A stretch of DNA of 64,000 nt. It comes from Candidatus Villigracilis proximus (lineage in GTDB: Bacteria; Chloroflexota; Anaerolineae; Anaerolineales; Villigracilaceae). Positions 26,944 through 37,443 of the stretch are shown piece after piece. Below the pieces are notes generated by a model, which did not search any database, was not told where the DNA came from, and was given only the letters and a program-made list of their open reading frames with translations. The stretch is taken from assembly GCA_016715195.1 (NCBI GenBank), contig JADKBB010000013.1, positions 76,453-140,452 on the forward strand, in the 5' to 3' direction. Numbering within the stretch: the stretch's first letter is position 1; each line of letters begins with the position of its first letter. A program made the translations under genes and the position numbers.

Positions 26944-27969
26944 TCATGAGACTCTTGAAAGAATTCTTGAAATTTTTCGCGCCGATTCATCCCATGTAAA
27001 AATTTTTGCTCTTTGTAATCCGCGCTCGCGCAGCGTGTTTGCGAGGGATTTATTTTCCATGAGATTTTTTACAGCCTTGGTTAATTCATTTGCGTTGTGC
27101 GGATCAAAAAACAGCGCCGCGTTTCCAACTGTTTCTGGAAATGCAGTTGTGCTTGATGCGATGACCGGCGCACCGCAAGCCATGGCTTCGAGTGCTGTCA
27201 AGCCGAAGCCTTCATAAAGTGACGGGACGATGGCGGCGCTTGCGCCCGCGTAAAGCGCAGGCAGGTCTGTGTCGGAAATATAACCCAGCCATTTGATGTT
27301 ATCTGACTCTTCAGGTTTACTGATTGCTTCGGCGAAAACAATTCCTTTTGTGCCTGTGATAATCAATAAGTGATCGTTTATTTGCGCCTGCTTCCATGCT
27401 TGAACTAAGATGCCTAAATTTTTTCGCGGTTCATGAGTGCCGACAAAAAGAAAGTATGGTTTGCCAATCCTATACTTTTCACGAACAGCATTTATGGAGT
27501 TCTGTGTTTGTGCTTCGAAAGGTTTTCCAACGCCATTTGGAATGACACAAATTTTTTCATCAGAGATTTTCAAATTGACTTTCAATCTGTCCCGTGAAAA
27601 ATTAGAAACTGTAATAATTAACTTTACTCGTTTTGCTAAAATCTTCCATGAGAGTCTGGTCCATGCCGCGAAGGCAGGGCGAAACCATTCAGGGTGATCG
27701 AAGACGCTCGCGTCGTGTATGGTGATTACTTGATTGGAAATTGTCCACGGGCCGGCGTTGGCGGGTGACCATAGAATTTCGTTTTTCTGAATTTTCATTG
27801 GGAGAATGACTTGTTCCCATAAATGTCCCGAGACTTGTCCCAATGCTTTATCAGGCACAATGATGCGCGGATTTGGCTTCATACGCATGCTGATTTCATG
27901 CGCATATCGTTCCACGCCAGTGATGCGGCGTGTGAAGCATCTGCCATTAACCGAAATTTCATTCGTCAC
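26944..27969 (-). CDS. Glycosyltransferase family 4
   Basis: A 341-residue GT4 enzyme that begins with NGRCFTRRITGVERYAHE, typical of mannosyltransferases of the WbaZ/WbdA-like kind. The C-terminal nucleotide-sugar half has FLFVGTHEPRKNLGILVQAW and the E-x7-E motif in SLYEGFGLTALEAMACGAPV. It acts at the cytoplasmic face of the membrane on a lipid-linked glycan. Its first codons overlap the end of the 27959-30904 gene by 11 bases, so the two are co-transcribed. Confidence 0.88.
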   Translation of the reverse strand: MTNEISVNGRCFTRRITGVERYAHEISMRMKPNPRIIVPDKALGQVSGHLWEQVILPMKIQKNEILWSPANAGPWTISNQVITIHDASVFDHPEWFRPAFAAWTRLSWKILAKRVKLIITVSNFSRDRLKVNLKISDEKICVIPNGVGKPFEAQTQNSINAVREKYRIGKPYFLFVGTHEPRKNLGILVQAWKQAQINDHLLIITGTKGIVFAEAISKPEESDNIKWLGYISDTDLPALYAGASAAIVPSLYEGFGLTALEAMACGAPVIASSTTAFPETVGNAALFFDPHNANELTKAVKNLMENKSLANTLRERGLQRAKIFTWDESARKISRILSRVS

Positions 27970-30904
27970 GGGCTATTTGTCCTTCCCATAGGCCAAGCAC
28001 AAAGCCGAGCATGAGGCGTCCCGGAGCAAGTGTCCATAGGTAGTGATCGAAGAGGCTGATTGCTCCCAAGCCCATTAGTAATGCGCCGATGATGATTGCG
28101 TTTGGGTTCTTTGTAGTTAAGAAATTTTTCCCAATTGAAAACATGATCATAAGGATCAAGATCAAACCGAAAATACCCAGTTCAGCCGTGATCAATAGGG
28201 GAATGTTGTGAACCGGCTCAACAAAATTAAATTCCCCTGCGCGTTCTGCAAGCTGAATAATGAAGGAACCTGAACCTACACCTAAAAACGGGCGTTCTTT
28301 TATTACTGTAAAGGCCTGTTCTGTTAACCAGGCACGCCCCACGAGTGAGAATTCTTCGGTGGTTGTGGCTGGGGCGTTTACCCGATTTAAGAATAATTCG
28401 CGAAGCGGAAATAAGGTTAATCCGAAGGCGGTAATTGCCGTAAACAATATAATTGTTGTTCTTTTAGGGTTCAAGAGTTTTGATCTGTAAATCAGAGTGA
28501 GTAAAAATATCGCGGCTGCGATCCATGCGGAACGGGAAAATGTGAGGGCAAGCAGGGATGAGCCAAATGCAAGGAGAATAAGCGCGAAAGGATTTGGTTT
28601 TTCTTTTCTAAGAAATAGCGCGATCGGGCCTGTTAGACAGACAAGTCCGAAGCCTCCCAATATATTTGGGTGTGGGAGCGTGCCGTATGCGCGTAAAAAG
28701 GCTTGCCCATCAGGTAATTTGACAATACTCGCGGCGCGTGTGGCGATGTCAATCGGACCAGGCCAGTGCAGGTTGAGCGGCCCTAGAAATAAAGTGGATT
28801 GTGAAATAAAGCCGACGATGCCGGTTAATGCTTGAATGCTCAGTGCTGCGCAAAGCCCCAATATGGCTGTATTCCATGATGTGTGCCAATCGCGCATGGA
28901 AAGAATGAGTCCAAAGATCAGCCAGAAGTGGATGGCTATATAGGTTGATGTGCGCCAATCTGCTGACCAGAATGCGCTGAGGCTGAGCAGACAGCAAAAC
29001 ACAAACAGGAATTTAATGGTTGGCGTGAACTTTTGTTGAAAGAATTTTTCGTTTGATACCTGTGCTGCAAGCCAAAGCATAACCGCGACGAGAACCAACG
29101 CGTCACTGAGGAAAAAGAGGGCGTGATCGTAAGTGAAATAAACCTGTTTGTGTTTAAATTCAAATATAATTTTGTAATACCAAAACCCCAACGCCAGGGG
29201 AATTAATCCCACTACGAAAGCATGTGTATTACGGATAATTTTTTCGCCGCGTTCTTTCCATAAATTAACAATTCCTAATATCATCGTTATGAAAAAAGAA
29301 AGCAAGGGGAAAATTCCCCATGAAAAAGATTTAAACGGATCTGCTGGCGGTGGGGTGGAAGGAAGAAAAGTAAAGTCAGGATTTTCCCAAACTTGAATGC
29401 CGTTTGAAAGATATTTAACAAAAACCCAGCCATTCTTTTTTAGTTCGGGTACAAATGATCTCAAGTTGACGAATCCCCAGCGGACGCCGTATTTTCCTGA
29501 TGCTTGTAGGATGGGTCCGATGGCGGGGATGCCTTTCAAGGCCCAGTAGGCTGTATCTATTTGACCGATGCCGCTTTCACGTAGTTCTGGAATGGTGCGC
29601 GCCGTGTGATAACTTCCATCAAGGGTGGTGGCTTGGGTTAACAGACTGAGGTGTGCGAATTGATCGCCAAAACCAAACGTGAGGTAGCGCCAGTAATCAT
29701 GATCTTCCGCTTCAAGAAAGTCTACAATGGGCTGCATATCAATTGGGCCAGGCTGGATGGGAAGAAGAAGCGGTGTGAACCATGATCCGATTGCGAAGCA
29801 GCTGAAGACGAAAAATGTCAGGGCTGAGATCAAGGTTCCTCGAAGCGAGGCAGGCAGCGGTTTAAGAAAGACGCGGTTCTTCATCCACTTTTTAAAATGG
29901 GTGAAGAGAATTCCAAAGAATGGGGTCAGGGTCAGGCTGGCCCAAAAGGCGAAGCGGTCATAGGTGAGCCATTCCCAGCTTTGGCCGAAGAGCAGGCTGG
30001 GAAGCGGGGTGGTGCTGCCGAGGCCGAGGATAAAAAGAATGAGAAATGAAAATTGCAAACCGAGAAATTTACGCGGCCATTTGTAAAATAAAAATGGAAT
30101 AACGCTGCCAATCGGAATATAAAACGGCCAGAAGAAAATGGCTGAGGCCAATGCGTCTGTAAAGAAGTTATGACGGGAGAGATGATCGATGGGTGTTTGT
30201 AATTGCTGGTGCGTGCCCCATTGCCAAAAAGGCCAGATCACAATGATGCCTGCCGGAATGGCGAATACGAGAAAGATGGCGAGCCTTGATAAAGTTTTTT
30301 TCCAGTTGTGTTGTTTGAGTTGATAAATGGTAAGCGCAAGGACTAGGAATGGCTGTACTAATAATGTGGCGTGATGCGCGGCCATGGTGGTGGCGATTAT
30401 GGAAACTGCCAGAACAAGATTGTGTAGTTTGCCTTCACGAAGAAATTTTGCGATTGCGCCTGCGCCGAATAATGCAAAAAGTGTTGCGGCAAGAAATGGT
30501 AATTGACCGAAGATGTGCGCAGTGACATAAATGGGAAGCGTGACCGCAGATGCAATTGCAGCGTAGGATGCGGCGGTTTTGCCAGTGAATATTCTGCTGA
30601 ATGTATAAATGCCCAGCGGATATAAAGTTGTAATGAGCCACAGGATGAGCGCGTAGGCCGCATCAACGCCGATGACAGGTACAAAGAGCGCGATCAATTG
30701 ATGAATAAGCGGCGGATATGAAATGACTTCGAAGCCTGTGTACCAGCGTGTGTTCCAAAGCGAGAACCAATCCTGGGCATAATGATCGGCAAAAAGCATG
30801 TGCGTGTACGCGTCGTAGCTCAGGCGGTAGCGTGCTGTAAGTACGAAAATTCCATGACCTATAAATGCGAATAGGATGGCGAGATAGACGCGGCGCGGGA
30901 TCAT
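27959..30904 (-). CDS. Polytopic membrane protein: GT-C/PTPS-related N-terminus fused to O-antigen ligase (Wzy_C) C-terminus
   Basis: About 981 residues with roughly 20 hydrophobic segments. The N-terminal half (about 1-560) begins like GT-C or 6-pyruvoyl-tetrahydropterin-synthase-related membrane proteins (SYDAYTHMLFADHYAQDW, SYPPLIHQLIALF) and has a large extracytoplasmic region. The C-terminal part (about 600-981) is O-antigen ligase/polymerase-like with the Wzy_C pattern RPFLGVGSGSF, VEPVHNIPLLITAELG. The start is ATG 30904, with AAGGAT eight bases upstream. This fusion would join a membrane glycosyltransferase-like unit to a ligase or polymerase for surface glycan or glycolipid assembly. 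The fusion's function is inferred. Confidence 0.8.
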   Translation of the reverse strand: MIPRRVYLAILFAFIGHGIFVLTARYRLSYDAYTHMLFADHYAQDWFSLWNTRWYTGFEVISYPPLIHQLIALFVPVIGVDAAYALILWLITTLYPLGIYTFSRIFTGKTAASYAAIASAVTLPIYVTAHIFGQLPFLAATLFALFGAGAIAKFLREGKLHNLVLAVSIIATTMAAHHATLLVQPFLVLALTIYQLKQHNWKKTLSRLAIFLVFAIPAGIIVIWPFWQWGTHQQLQTPIDHLSRHNFFTDALASAIFFWPFYIPIGSVIPFLFYKWPRKFLGLQFSFLILFILGLGSTTPLPSLLFGQSWEWLTYDRFAFWASLTLTPFFGILFTHFKKWMKNRVFLKPLPASLRGTLISALTFFVFSCFAIGSWFTPLLLPIQPGPIDMQPIVDFLEAEDHDYWRYLTFGFGDQFAHLSLLTQATTLDGSYHTARTIPELRESGIGQIDTAYWALKGIPAIGPILQASGKYGVRWGFVNLRSFVPELKKNGWVFVKYLSNGIQVWENPDFTFLPSTPPPADPFKSFSWGIFPLLSFFITMILGIVNLWKERGEKIIRNTHAFVVGLIPLALGFWYYKIIFEFKHKQVYFTYDHALFFLSDALVLVAVMLWLAAQVSNEKFFQQKFTPTIKFLFVFCCLLSLSAFWSADWRTSTYIAIHFWLIFGLILSMRDWHTSWNTAILGLCAALSIQALTGIVGFISQSTLFLGPLNLHWPGPIDIATRAASIVKLPDGQAFLRAYGTLPHPNILGGFGLVCLTGPIALFLRKEKPNPFALILLAFGSSLLALTFSRSAWIAAAIFLLTLIYRSKLLNPKRTTIILFTAITAFGLTLFPLRELFLNRVNAPATTTEEFSLVGRAWLTEQAFTVIKERPFLGVGSGSFIIQLAERAGEFNFVEPVHNIPLLITAELGIFGLILILMIMFSIGKNFLTTKNPNAIIIGALLMGLGAISLFDHYLWTLAPGRLMLGFVLGLWEGQIARDE

Positions 30905-30948
30905 CGGGAAATCCTTATTCAAGAGAATTTTGAACTTGTATGGAGAAT

Positions 30949-32101
30949 TTATTTTCGGCCATTATGTTTTTCAAGGGCGCGGTTAAAGGCTTCCACGTAA
31001 TGCTGGCCTGTGGCAGTCGGGCGGACTCGCTGAATTGAGTTGAAATTGTGTTTTGCCTGCATGTCTCGTAATTCAACTGAGTTGAGCAATATGCGCAGAG
31101 CATTTTGTAAGCTTTGCGCGTTTCCATTTTCAAAGAATTGAAGGTGCAGGTCATTTTCACGGGCGAGTTTTTTGTTTTCGATTAAATCAGATGCGACGAT
31201 CGCGCGCCCCCATGTTGCGGCTTGATACAAAACGCTGGAAGAGCCGGTTGATGCGGTGTAGGGCAATACAACGATCTGCGCGCGGCGGAAAAGGTCGATC
31301 ACATTTTCTTCCGCTACCTTTCCGAGCCATTGAATATTATGTGCGCCATTAAAACGGGTTTTCAGATCTTGCGCATAATTTGGAAAGCGCGTGTGTTCAA
31401 CGCCGGCGATGGTTAATTTTATTTTTGGGAATTCAATTCGTAAATTATCAAAAGCGGTCAGCAATATTTCAAGGCCTTTGAAGGGCGCGAGCGTTGTGAA
31501 AAATAAAAATTCGGCGGCTTCTGTTTCTTTCAGAAATTCCGGTTCATGATACGCGCCGATGGGAATGTGCATACAGTCTACGCCGCGTGCAGAGAGCCAG
31601 TCTACATAGTGGCTCATGGTCAGACAGACGACATCTGCTTGTGTAGCTACTTTTGTTAATAGGTGCTCCCAGAGGTGCGAATATTCCGCCAGGAGCATTT
31701 AACGCGCGCAAGTCTGCAAGTGCAACTAGTTCATGCAGTGTGACGACAGTTGGATATCCCATTTGGCGGGTTAGCATGGGCGTGAACATGCCTGTCAGAT
31801 TTGACAAAGGTGATTTGCCAAAAATGCTTGCGCCGAGGTTGAACCAGACCACATCAGGATTTAATCGTTTCAAACCGGACAGAATAGCCTGACCAGCTTT
31901 CAATTGGTCTGGTTGCCAGCAATAATCAAGTTCGGTATCGCCAAGATGGTTGGGGTTTTTGCCGGAGTCTGTGTTTGAGCCTGCGAGCACAGTGATCCGT
32001 GAAAATGACCCTGTATTTACAATGGCGCGTGTGACGTGATATCCGTATTGTCCAATACCAGTAATGGCAGGCGGAAAGGGGCTGACAATGGCAAGATGCA
32101 T
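30949..32101 (-). pseudogene. Glycosyltransferase family 4, one frameshift
   Basis: Reconstructed as ~384 residues. The N-terminal half (32101 to about 31700) begins MHLAIVSPFPPAITGIGQYG with the acceptor-domain glycine loop. The C-terminal half (31698-30949) has FFTTLAPFKGLEILLTAF and a donor-site region with TGSSSVLYQAATWGRAIVASD. The two halves are in different frames that meet near 31690, where a single indel would join RALNA to LLAEYSHLWEHL. The canonical E-x7-E is altered around YTASTGSSS. The ATG is at 32101. The damage may be a sequence error, since the flanks are intact. Confidence 0.78.
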
Positions 32102-32201
32102 AAGAAGGCGGATTATTCCATTAATACGGGATTTACACAACCTTGATTAATCGAATGTCATGTTGACAGATGGATGTGCGCAAAGTATAGTTTAATTTCT
32201 T

Positions 32202-33062
32202 ATGAATATTAAAAATGCCATTGTTGAAACGCTTGCCTATTCAGACATTTTTGATTACCCGTTAACGGCAGAGGAATTACATCGCTTTCTTGTTGCGCCT
32301 GCTGAAAGACATGAGGTGGAGCGATGTGCGGCCAGCACACCAAATGTTTTTTTCGAAGCTGGATATTATTTTCTCGCAGGTCGTTCCGAAATCGTGGACA
32401 TTCGCAAACGGCGTGAATCTGCTTCACGCAAAGCCTATCGCCGCGCCATGTTCTATGGGCGTATTCTCGGCAGGCTGCCATTTGTCCGCATGGTTGCGTT
32501 GACGGGGTCCCTCGCCATGCTTAATCTCTCTAAAAATCCCGATATGGATTTCATGATTGTTGCCGCGCATGGTCACGTGTGGACGGCGCGCGCGTTTGCC
32601 ATTTTATTTGGAAAAATAACGCATTTGCTCGGCGATACGATTTGTCCCAACCTTATTATTTCAGAGCGTACACTCGAATGGCCGTTGCATGATCTGTACT
32701 CTGCGCGTGAACTTTTCCAGATGATTCCCATAACAGGAAGTGATATCTATATTCGCCTCTTTGCCGTCAACCCGTGGACAAAGTCATTATTGCCAAATGC
32801 AGTTCCGGAGACTTTCAACGCCTCCAATAGTTTGAATATGGGAGAGTTCTTTTTGCGCGGCACACTTGGATCTAAATTTGAAAACTGGGAGATGACACGC
32901 AAGATCGCGCGTTTTTCCAAACAGGCTGGCTTTGGCGCAGAGACTGTTTTTACTGCGGATGTTTGTCAGGGTAATTTTGACCATCATCGTAAATGGACAG
33001 ATGATATTTATCGGGAGCGCCTTTCTGCTCTCGATATTGAAAAAATGGAGCGCGGACTGTAA
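32202..33062 (+). CDS. Putative nucleotidyltransferase-fold protein in glycan locus
   Basis: A 286-residue protein of no firm family. The first ~75 residues look like a winged-helix-like start (VETLAYSDIFDYPLTAEELHRFL). Then comes a Gly-Ser followed by acidic pair text, ALTGSLAMLNLSKNPDMDFMIVA, which resembles the nucleotidyltransferase motif GS...DxD. It starts 100 bases from the divergent glycosyltransferase gene and is 14 bases before the radical SAM gene, which suggests co-transcription. Transfer of a nucleotide to an unknown acceptor is an inference from the motif. Confidence 0.6.
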   Translation: MNIKNAIVETLAYSDIFDYPLTAEELHRFLVAPAERHEVERCAASTPNVFFEAGYYFLAGRSEIVDIRKRRESASRKAYRRAMFYGRILGRLPFVRMVALTGSLAMLNLSKNPDMDFMIVAAHGHVWTARAFAILFGKITHLLGDTICPNLIISERTLEWPLHDLYSARELFQMIPITGSDIYIRLFAVNPWTKSLLPNAVPETFNASNSLNMGEFFLRGTLGSKFENWEMTRKIARFSKQAGFGAETVFTADVCQGNFDHHRKWTDDIYRERLSALDIEKMERGL

Positions 33063-33076
33063 TCTGCGATAAAGCT

Positions 33077-34490
33077 GTGACACAAATTCTCTTTGGACAA
33101 TCTTATTACCTGCGCTTTGACCCAAAACTCTGGGATGCGATGATGCCGTATCCTCCGCTGGGGACGATGTATGCGGCAAGTTATATCCGCTCGAAAGGAT
33201 ATGATGTCGCTTTGTTTGATGCCATGCTGGCAGATTCAGAAGACGATTGGGCCAGGGCGCTTGATGAACATGCGCCGCAGTATGCGATCATCTTTGAAGA
33301 TAACTTTAATTACCTTTCAAAATGTGCCTGTTGAGGATGCGCGAAGCCGCTTTCACGATGATCGCGATGGCAAAGCACCGTGGATGTATCGTCATCTTTT
33401 GCGGCGCAGATGCAACCGATCATTACGCCGAATATCTCGAACAAGGCGCGGATTATGTTCTGCTTGGCGAAGGTGAGGAAACTCTCGCAGAATTACTGGG
33501 TCAATTGTCCGCGGGGGGGAAAGAGGCGAGGGTGCGTTCACGTGGCCGCGCTGGACCGTCTCATCTTCATCCATCCATCCCGCCGCCCTGATATTTCCAA
33601 TCTCGATGCTTTGCCTTTTCCTGCCTGGGATTTGATCGATGTGGAGAAATATAAAAAGATCTGGCGTGAACATCACGGTTATTACTCGATGAATATGGTC
33701 ACTACGCGCGGCTGCCCATATCACTGCAATTGGTGTGCCAAGCCGATCTGGGGACAGCGTTATAACTCGCGCTCGGCGGAAAACGTGGCCGCGGAAATGA
33801 AATGGTTGAAGGAAAATTTTGCGCCCGATCACATTTGGTTTGCCGATGATATTTTCGGGTTGAAGCCGAACTGGGTGGAGAAATTTGCAGAGTTGTTGCG
33901 TGAAAATAATTCTGCGATTCCGTTTAAGTGTTTGAAACGCGCAGATCTGGTGACAGAAAAAACCGCGCTTGCGCTGGCGAAGGCCAGCTGCAAAACGGTA
34001 TGGCTGGGTGCGGAATCTGGTTCGCAGAAAATTTTAGACGCGATGGATAAGGGCGATAAAGTTGAAGATATTTATCGCGCTGCTGAGTTACTGCATAAAA
34101 ATGGAATCGAAGTTGGTTTCTTTTTGCAGTTCGGTTATCCCGGCGAAGGCTGGGACGATGTGCAGAAAACTTTAAAGATGGTACGCGAGTGCGCGCCCGA
34201 TGACATTGGTATTTCAGTCTCCTATCCATTGCCGGGGACAAAATTTTTTGAGCGTGTAAAAATGGAGTTGGGAGAAAAACAAAACTGGGTCGATTCAGAC
34301 GATCTCGCCATGTTGTATCACGGCCCATTTCCGCAAGGAATTCTATCGCATCCTGCATGCACGTGTCCATCACGAATTCCGGTTACGCCGTGCGTGCCGA
34401 AAAAATGATTTGCGTGGAATTGTCCGCACGCCGTATTATTTCCTTGGCATAGCGCGTACAGAAATGCGCCTGCGTTCATTTCTTAGGTAG
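33077..34490 (+). pseudogene. B12-binding domain radical SAM protein, at least three frameshifts
   Basis: The pieces assemble into one protein of ~470 residues. A cobalamin-binding-like N-terminal domain (33077-33334, PYPPLGTMYAASYIRSKGYD) continues in other frames (HRGCIVIFCGADATDH, GADYVLLGEGEETLAELL). The radical SAM core (from about 33590) has the cluster motif C-x3-C-x2-C in TRGCPYHCNWCAKP and the ESGSQKILDAMDKG segment. The end is in yet another frame from about 34325 to TAG at 34488-34490 (HARVHHEFRLRR, GIARTEMRLRSF). Such proteins carry out methylations or rearrangements, here perhaps on a glycan or lipid. The conserved motifs are intact, so indel errors are likely. Confidence 0.78.
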
Positions 34491-34529
34491 TCACTCTGGA
34501 GTCCATCAGATCTCTGATGGACAAACCTT

Positions 34530-35712
34530 ATGCGCCTTCTAAATAACATCGGCTGGACAGTCATCTCCCGTATCGGTACACAGGGCCTTGGCGGTACTAT
34601 CGAATATTTTACTGGCGCGCTATTTGGGACAGGAAGGCTTTGGCGAATATGCCTTCATCTCATCCATTTTGTTGATCGGGAATGCATTCAGCACCTTTGG
34701 CATGGATATGATCTTGATCCGCAGTTTGGCATCGGACGAAAAATCATTCAACTTAGCAGATGGGCTTCTTCTTCAATTATTGCTTTCTCTCTTCTACGTC
34801 ATTGGCGTTTTTACAACTGAATTATTCGTTTCCGTTCCTTTATCATTGAAGATTTATATTTTTGCGTTGTTTCCCCTGGCTTTTTTTACAATTTCCAACA
34901 TAGACCTGCGCGCCCGTCAGGAAATGAAATGTTTTCACTTCTTCAATTTGTGGCTGCTTTTGCAGTTGTTGGCTGTTTTGCCTTGTGGATTTTTCATGCA
35001 GACATAAATACTTTTGCCATCTTCATGTTGATTGCTCATCGTCCACTGCTTTGTTTGCTTTCATGTTTCACTCATCACGCCTCACTCTTGGCATTTCTCT
35101 CTTCCAGGCACTTTGCCTTGCTGAAAGCCAGCGCTCCACATGGCTGTGATTGGGACTCTGCGCCTCGTATACGAAAAGATCACAATTGGCATTCTGCCCC
35201 AGTTGGCTGGACTTTCCATGACGGGCATTTTCTCCGTCTCTTCCCGTTTGACAGATGCGGGCAAGCTCGGTCATCTTTCGGCATTCACGGCCATGTATCC
35301 TGAAATGGCGCGGGATGTGGATTTTGGCAGGCAAATGAAATGGCTTCGATCATTGCTTGGTTTGGCTTTTTTGATCTCTGTTTTTATATTCATCTTTGCG
35401 CAAACAATAATTGATATTTTATTTGGCGCTGAATTCATTTCGTCCGTTCAACCATTGCAGATTATGATCTGGGTCATTGTTCCGTATGTGTTGGTTACAT
35501 ATACTTCGCTCGGTTTGGTTGCGCTTGGTTATGAAAGGCCTGTGCTGTATTCCCTGTTGACAGCGCTTTTTGTTTTGCTGCTATCGTTTGTCTGCTTCAC
35601 ATCCGCGTTTGGTTTGCGCGGCGCAGCATTTGCGGTTTTATTGTCTGAAATAATTCACGCGATATTTTTATGGTATCAATGGAGAATATATGTCGTTTCC
35701 AAACTTCCCTGA
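34530..35712 (+). pseudogene. Polysaccharide flippase (Wzx/MATE-like), several frameshifts
   Basis: About 390 residues spread over at least three frames. The start is MRLLNNIGWTVISRIGTQG, continued at 34588 by AVLSNILLARYLGQEGFGEYAF, the typical N-terminus of lipid-linked oligosaccharide flippases. The frame changes again around 34930-35000, and after a disordered part the last third (35140-35712) has ITIGILPQLAGLSMTGIFSV and helices up to YQWRIYVVSK. It would move the lipid-linked repeat unit across the membrane for the locus's polymerase/ligase. The ~130-base stretch before 35140 reads poorly in all frames, which suggests more than one indel. Confidence 0.7.
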
Positions 35713-36470
35713 TAAAGAACAAAGCGAGCCCATCATGAAGCCTGAAGATACGATTGAAATGCGCCGCAAGTTTGGCAGATTCCCAGCGATTGATCCGCCC
35801 AAGTGGATTGGTCTTATGTTTGAAAAATGACCTGCCTTATCAATTGCGCTGGAAAACTCCCGTTCAAAAAGTGGGGCGGGTAATGGGTGACTTGTTCCTT
35901 GTCAAACGCACGCGCGGACGGGTTGGTGTGCTCTCCAATTTTGGGATCGGCGCCCCTGTGATCGTATCTATTGCCGAGGAGATGATCGCCTGGGGTGTGC
36001 GGCGCTTTGTTATTCTTTCCTGGGGCGGTGCGTTACAAAAGGAATTAAACACGGGCGATATTGTTCTCAATGACCGCGCCATTCGTGATGAAGGCGTTTC
36101 ACATCATTATCTTCCCGCCGAAAAATATGCGCCTGCTGATGATTTGTTGAAGAAAAAACTTGAGGCGCGTTTGATTTCACAAAATGTAAAATTCACTTCA
36201 GGCGGAACGTGGACAACAGATGCCCCTTATCGTGAAACAAGGAATGAAATTTTGCAATATCAATCTGAAGGCGTGCAAACTGTTGAAATGGAAATTGCTG
36301 GTCTGTTTGCGCTGGCTCAATTTCGCGGCGTGCAAGCCGCTTCCATTCTTGTTGTGGCAGATCGCCTTGCAAATCTCAAATGGGAATCTCCAGCAGATAT
36401 GAAGGCGATCAACCAGTCTTTTGAGATCGCCTACAACACCGCGATTGATGCGCTCAACGAGGACGTGTGA
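35690..36470 (+). pseudogene. Nucleoside phosphorylase (MTA/uridine phosphorylase-like), frameshift near N-terminus
   Basis: About 260 residues. The first 46 codons (35690 on, including RRKFGRFPAIDPPKW) are in one frame and end at TGA near 35829. The remainder (GLVLCLKNDLPYQLRW to the end) is in the next frame up to 36470, and the switch lies about 35810-35825. The body has the PNP/UDP fold motifs: phosphate-binding GVLSNFGIGAPV, the WGGALQKELNTGDIVL region and a late VEMEIAGLFALAQFRG, where MExA contacts the ribose. It would cleave a nucleoside with phosphate, in salvage. Its start overlaps the flippase end by 23 bases. Confidence 0.72.
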
Positions 36471-37405
36471 ATTTTATTTGTCCGCGCTGCCATGGGGAAC
36501 TGCAAAAAAAATCTGAGTTCGAGTTATTTTGTGCGCGAGACAATCTCCTATTTAAACAGGAGGATGGAATTTGGAGATTTCTCCTGCCCGAACGCGAATC
36601 CCATTACGCCCGCTTCATTCGTGACTATGAAACTGTCCGCCGTTTCGAGGGGCGTTTCTCACCTGATGCATCCTACTACCGCGCCCTGCCATTCAAAGAC
36701 ACCAGCGGAAAATTCTCTGCAGATTGGAGAATCCGTGCCGCGAGTTTTCGGGCTTTGCAGAAAATACTCACAGCGGAGTCCACTGTTTTGGATGTGGGAG
36801 CAGGCAACGGCTGGCTGTCGAACCGTCTGTCATTGGGCGGGCATAACGTTTGCGCGGTCGATCTGCTCCTCAATCCCGAAGACGGTCTGGGCGCGTGGTC
36901 TCATTATCAAAGCCAGTTCACAAGAACCCAATCCGAATTTATTCATCTGCCATTTTTAACTGCTTCTGTTTCAACCGTGATCTTTAACGCATCTTTTCAT
37001 TATTCTGAAAATTACGAAGAATCATTGACCGAATCCCTGCGAGTGCTTTCGCCAAATGGAAAGGTCATTATCATGGATTCGCCCATCTATCATAACGCTG
37101 ACTCTGGCGAGCAAATGGTTGCTGAGCGGAAATCTGCTTTTCTCTCGCGCTATGGCTTCGCCTCCGACTCGCTCAGGAGCGAGAACTATCTAACGTATCG
37201 GCGCATGGAAGAGCTGGGGAAAACACTTGGCATTGTGTGGCGGCACATCCGTCCATTGTATGGAGTTCGCTGGCGCTTGCGTCCGTGGCTGGCGCATCTG
37301 CGCGGCAGACGTGAACCTGCCGAATTTGGCTTGTGGGTGGGGATGCGCGCAATTTGCGCAACCATTTCCTATTTTCCGTATATTTTCAAGGACTTTGAAT
37401 TTTAA
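36467..37405 (+). CDS. Class I SAM-dependent methyltransferase with N-terminal zinc ribbon
   Basis: A 312-residue protein. Residues ~4-40 form a Trm112-like ribbon (CPRCHGELQ with a later LFCARDN). The methyltransferase core starts about residue 105 with motif I VLDVGAGNGWLS, acidic VCAVDLLLN and the post-motif SLRVLSPNGKVIIMDSP. GTG at 36467 overlaps the previous TGA (GTGA), so it is translationally coupled to the phosphorylase gene. The substrate is unknown; a lipid or glycan is suggested by the locus. Confidence 0.82.
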   Translation: MNFICPRCHGELQKKSEFELFCARDNLLFKQEDGIWRFLLPERESHYARFIRDYETVRRFEGRFSPDASYYRALPFKDTSGKFSADWRIRAASFRALQKILTAESTVLDVGAGNGWLSNRLSLGGHNVCAVDLLLNPEDGLGAWSHYQSQFTRTQSEFIHLPFLTASVSTVIFNASFHYSENYEESLTESLRVLSPNGKVIIMDSPIYHNADSGEQMVAERKSAFLSRYGFASDSLRSENYLTYRRMEELGKTLGIVWRHIRPLYGVRWRLRPWLAHLRGRREPAEFGLWVGMRAICATISYFPYIFKDFEF

Positions 37406-37443
37406 TCAAAAAAGTAATAAACTAACTTCAAGGAGAATGAAAT

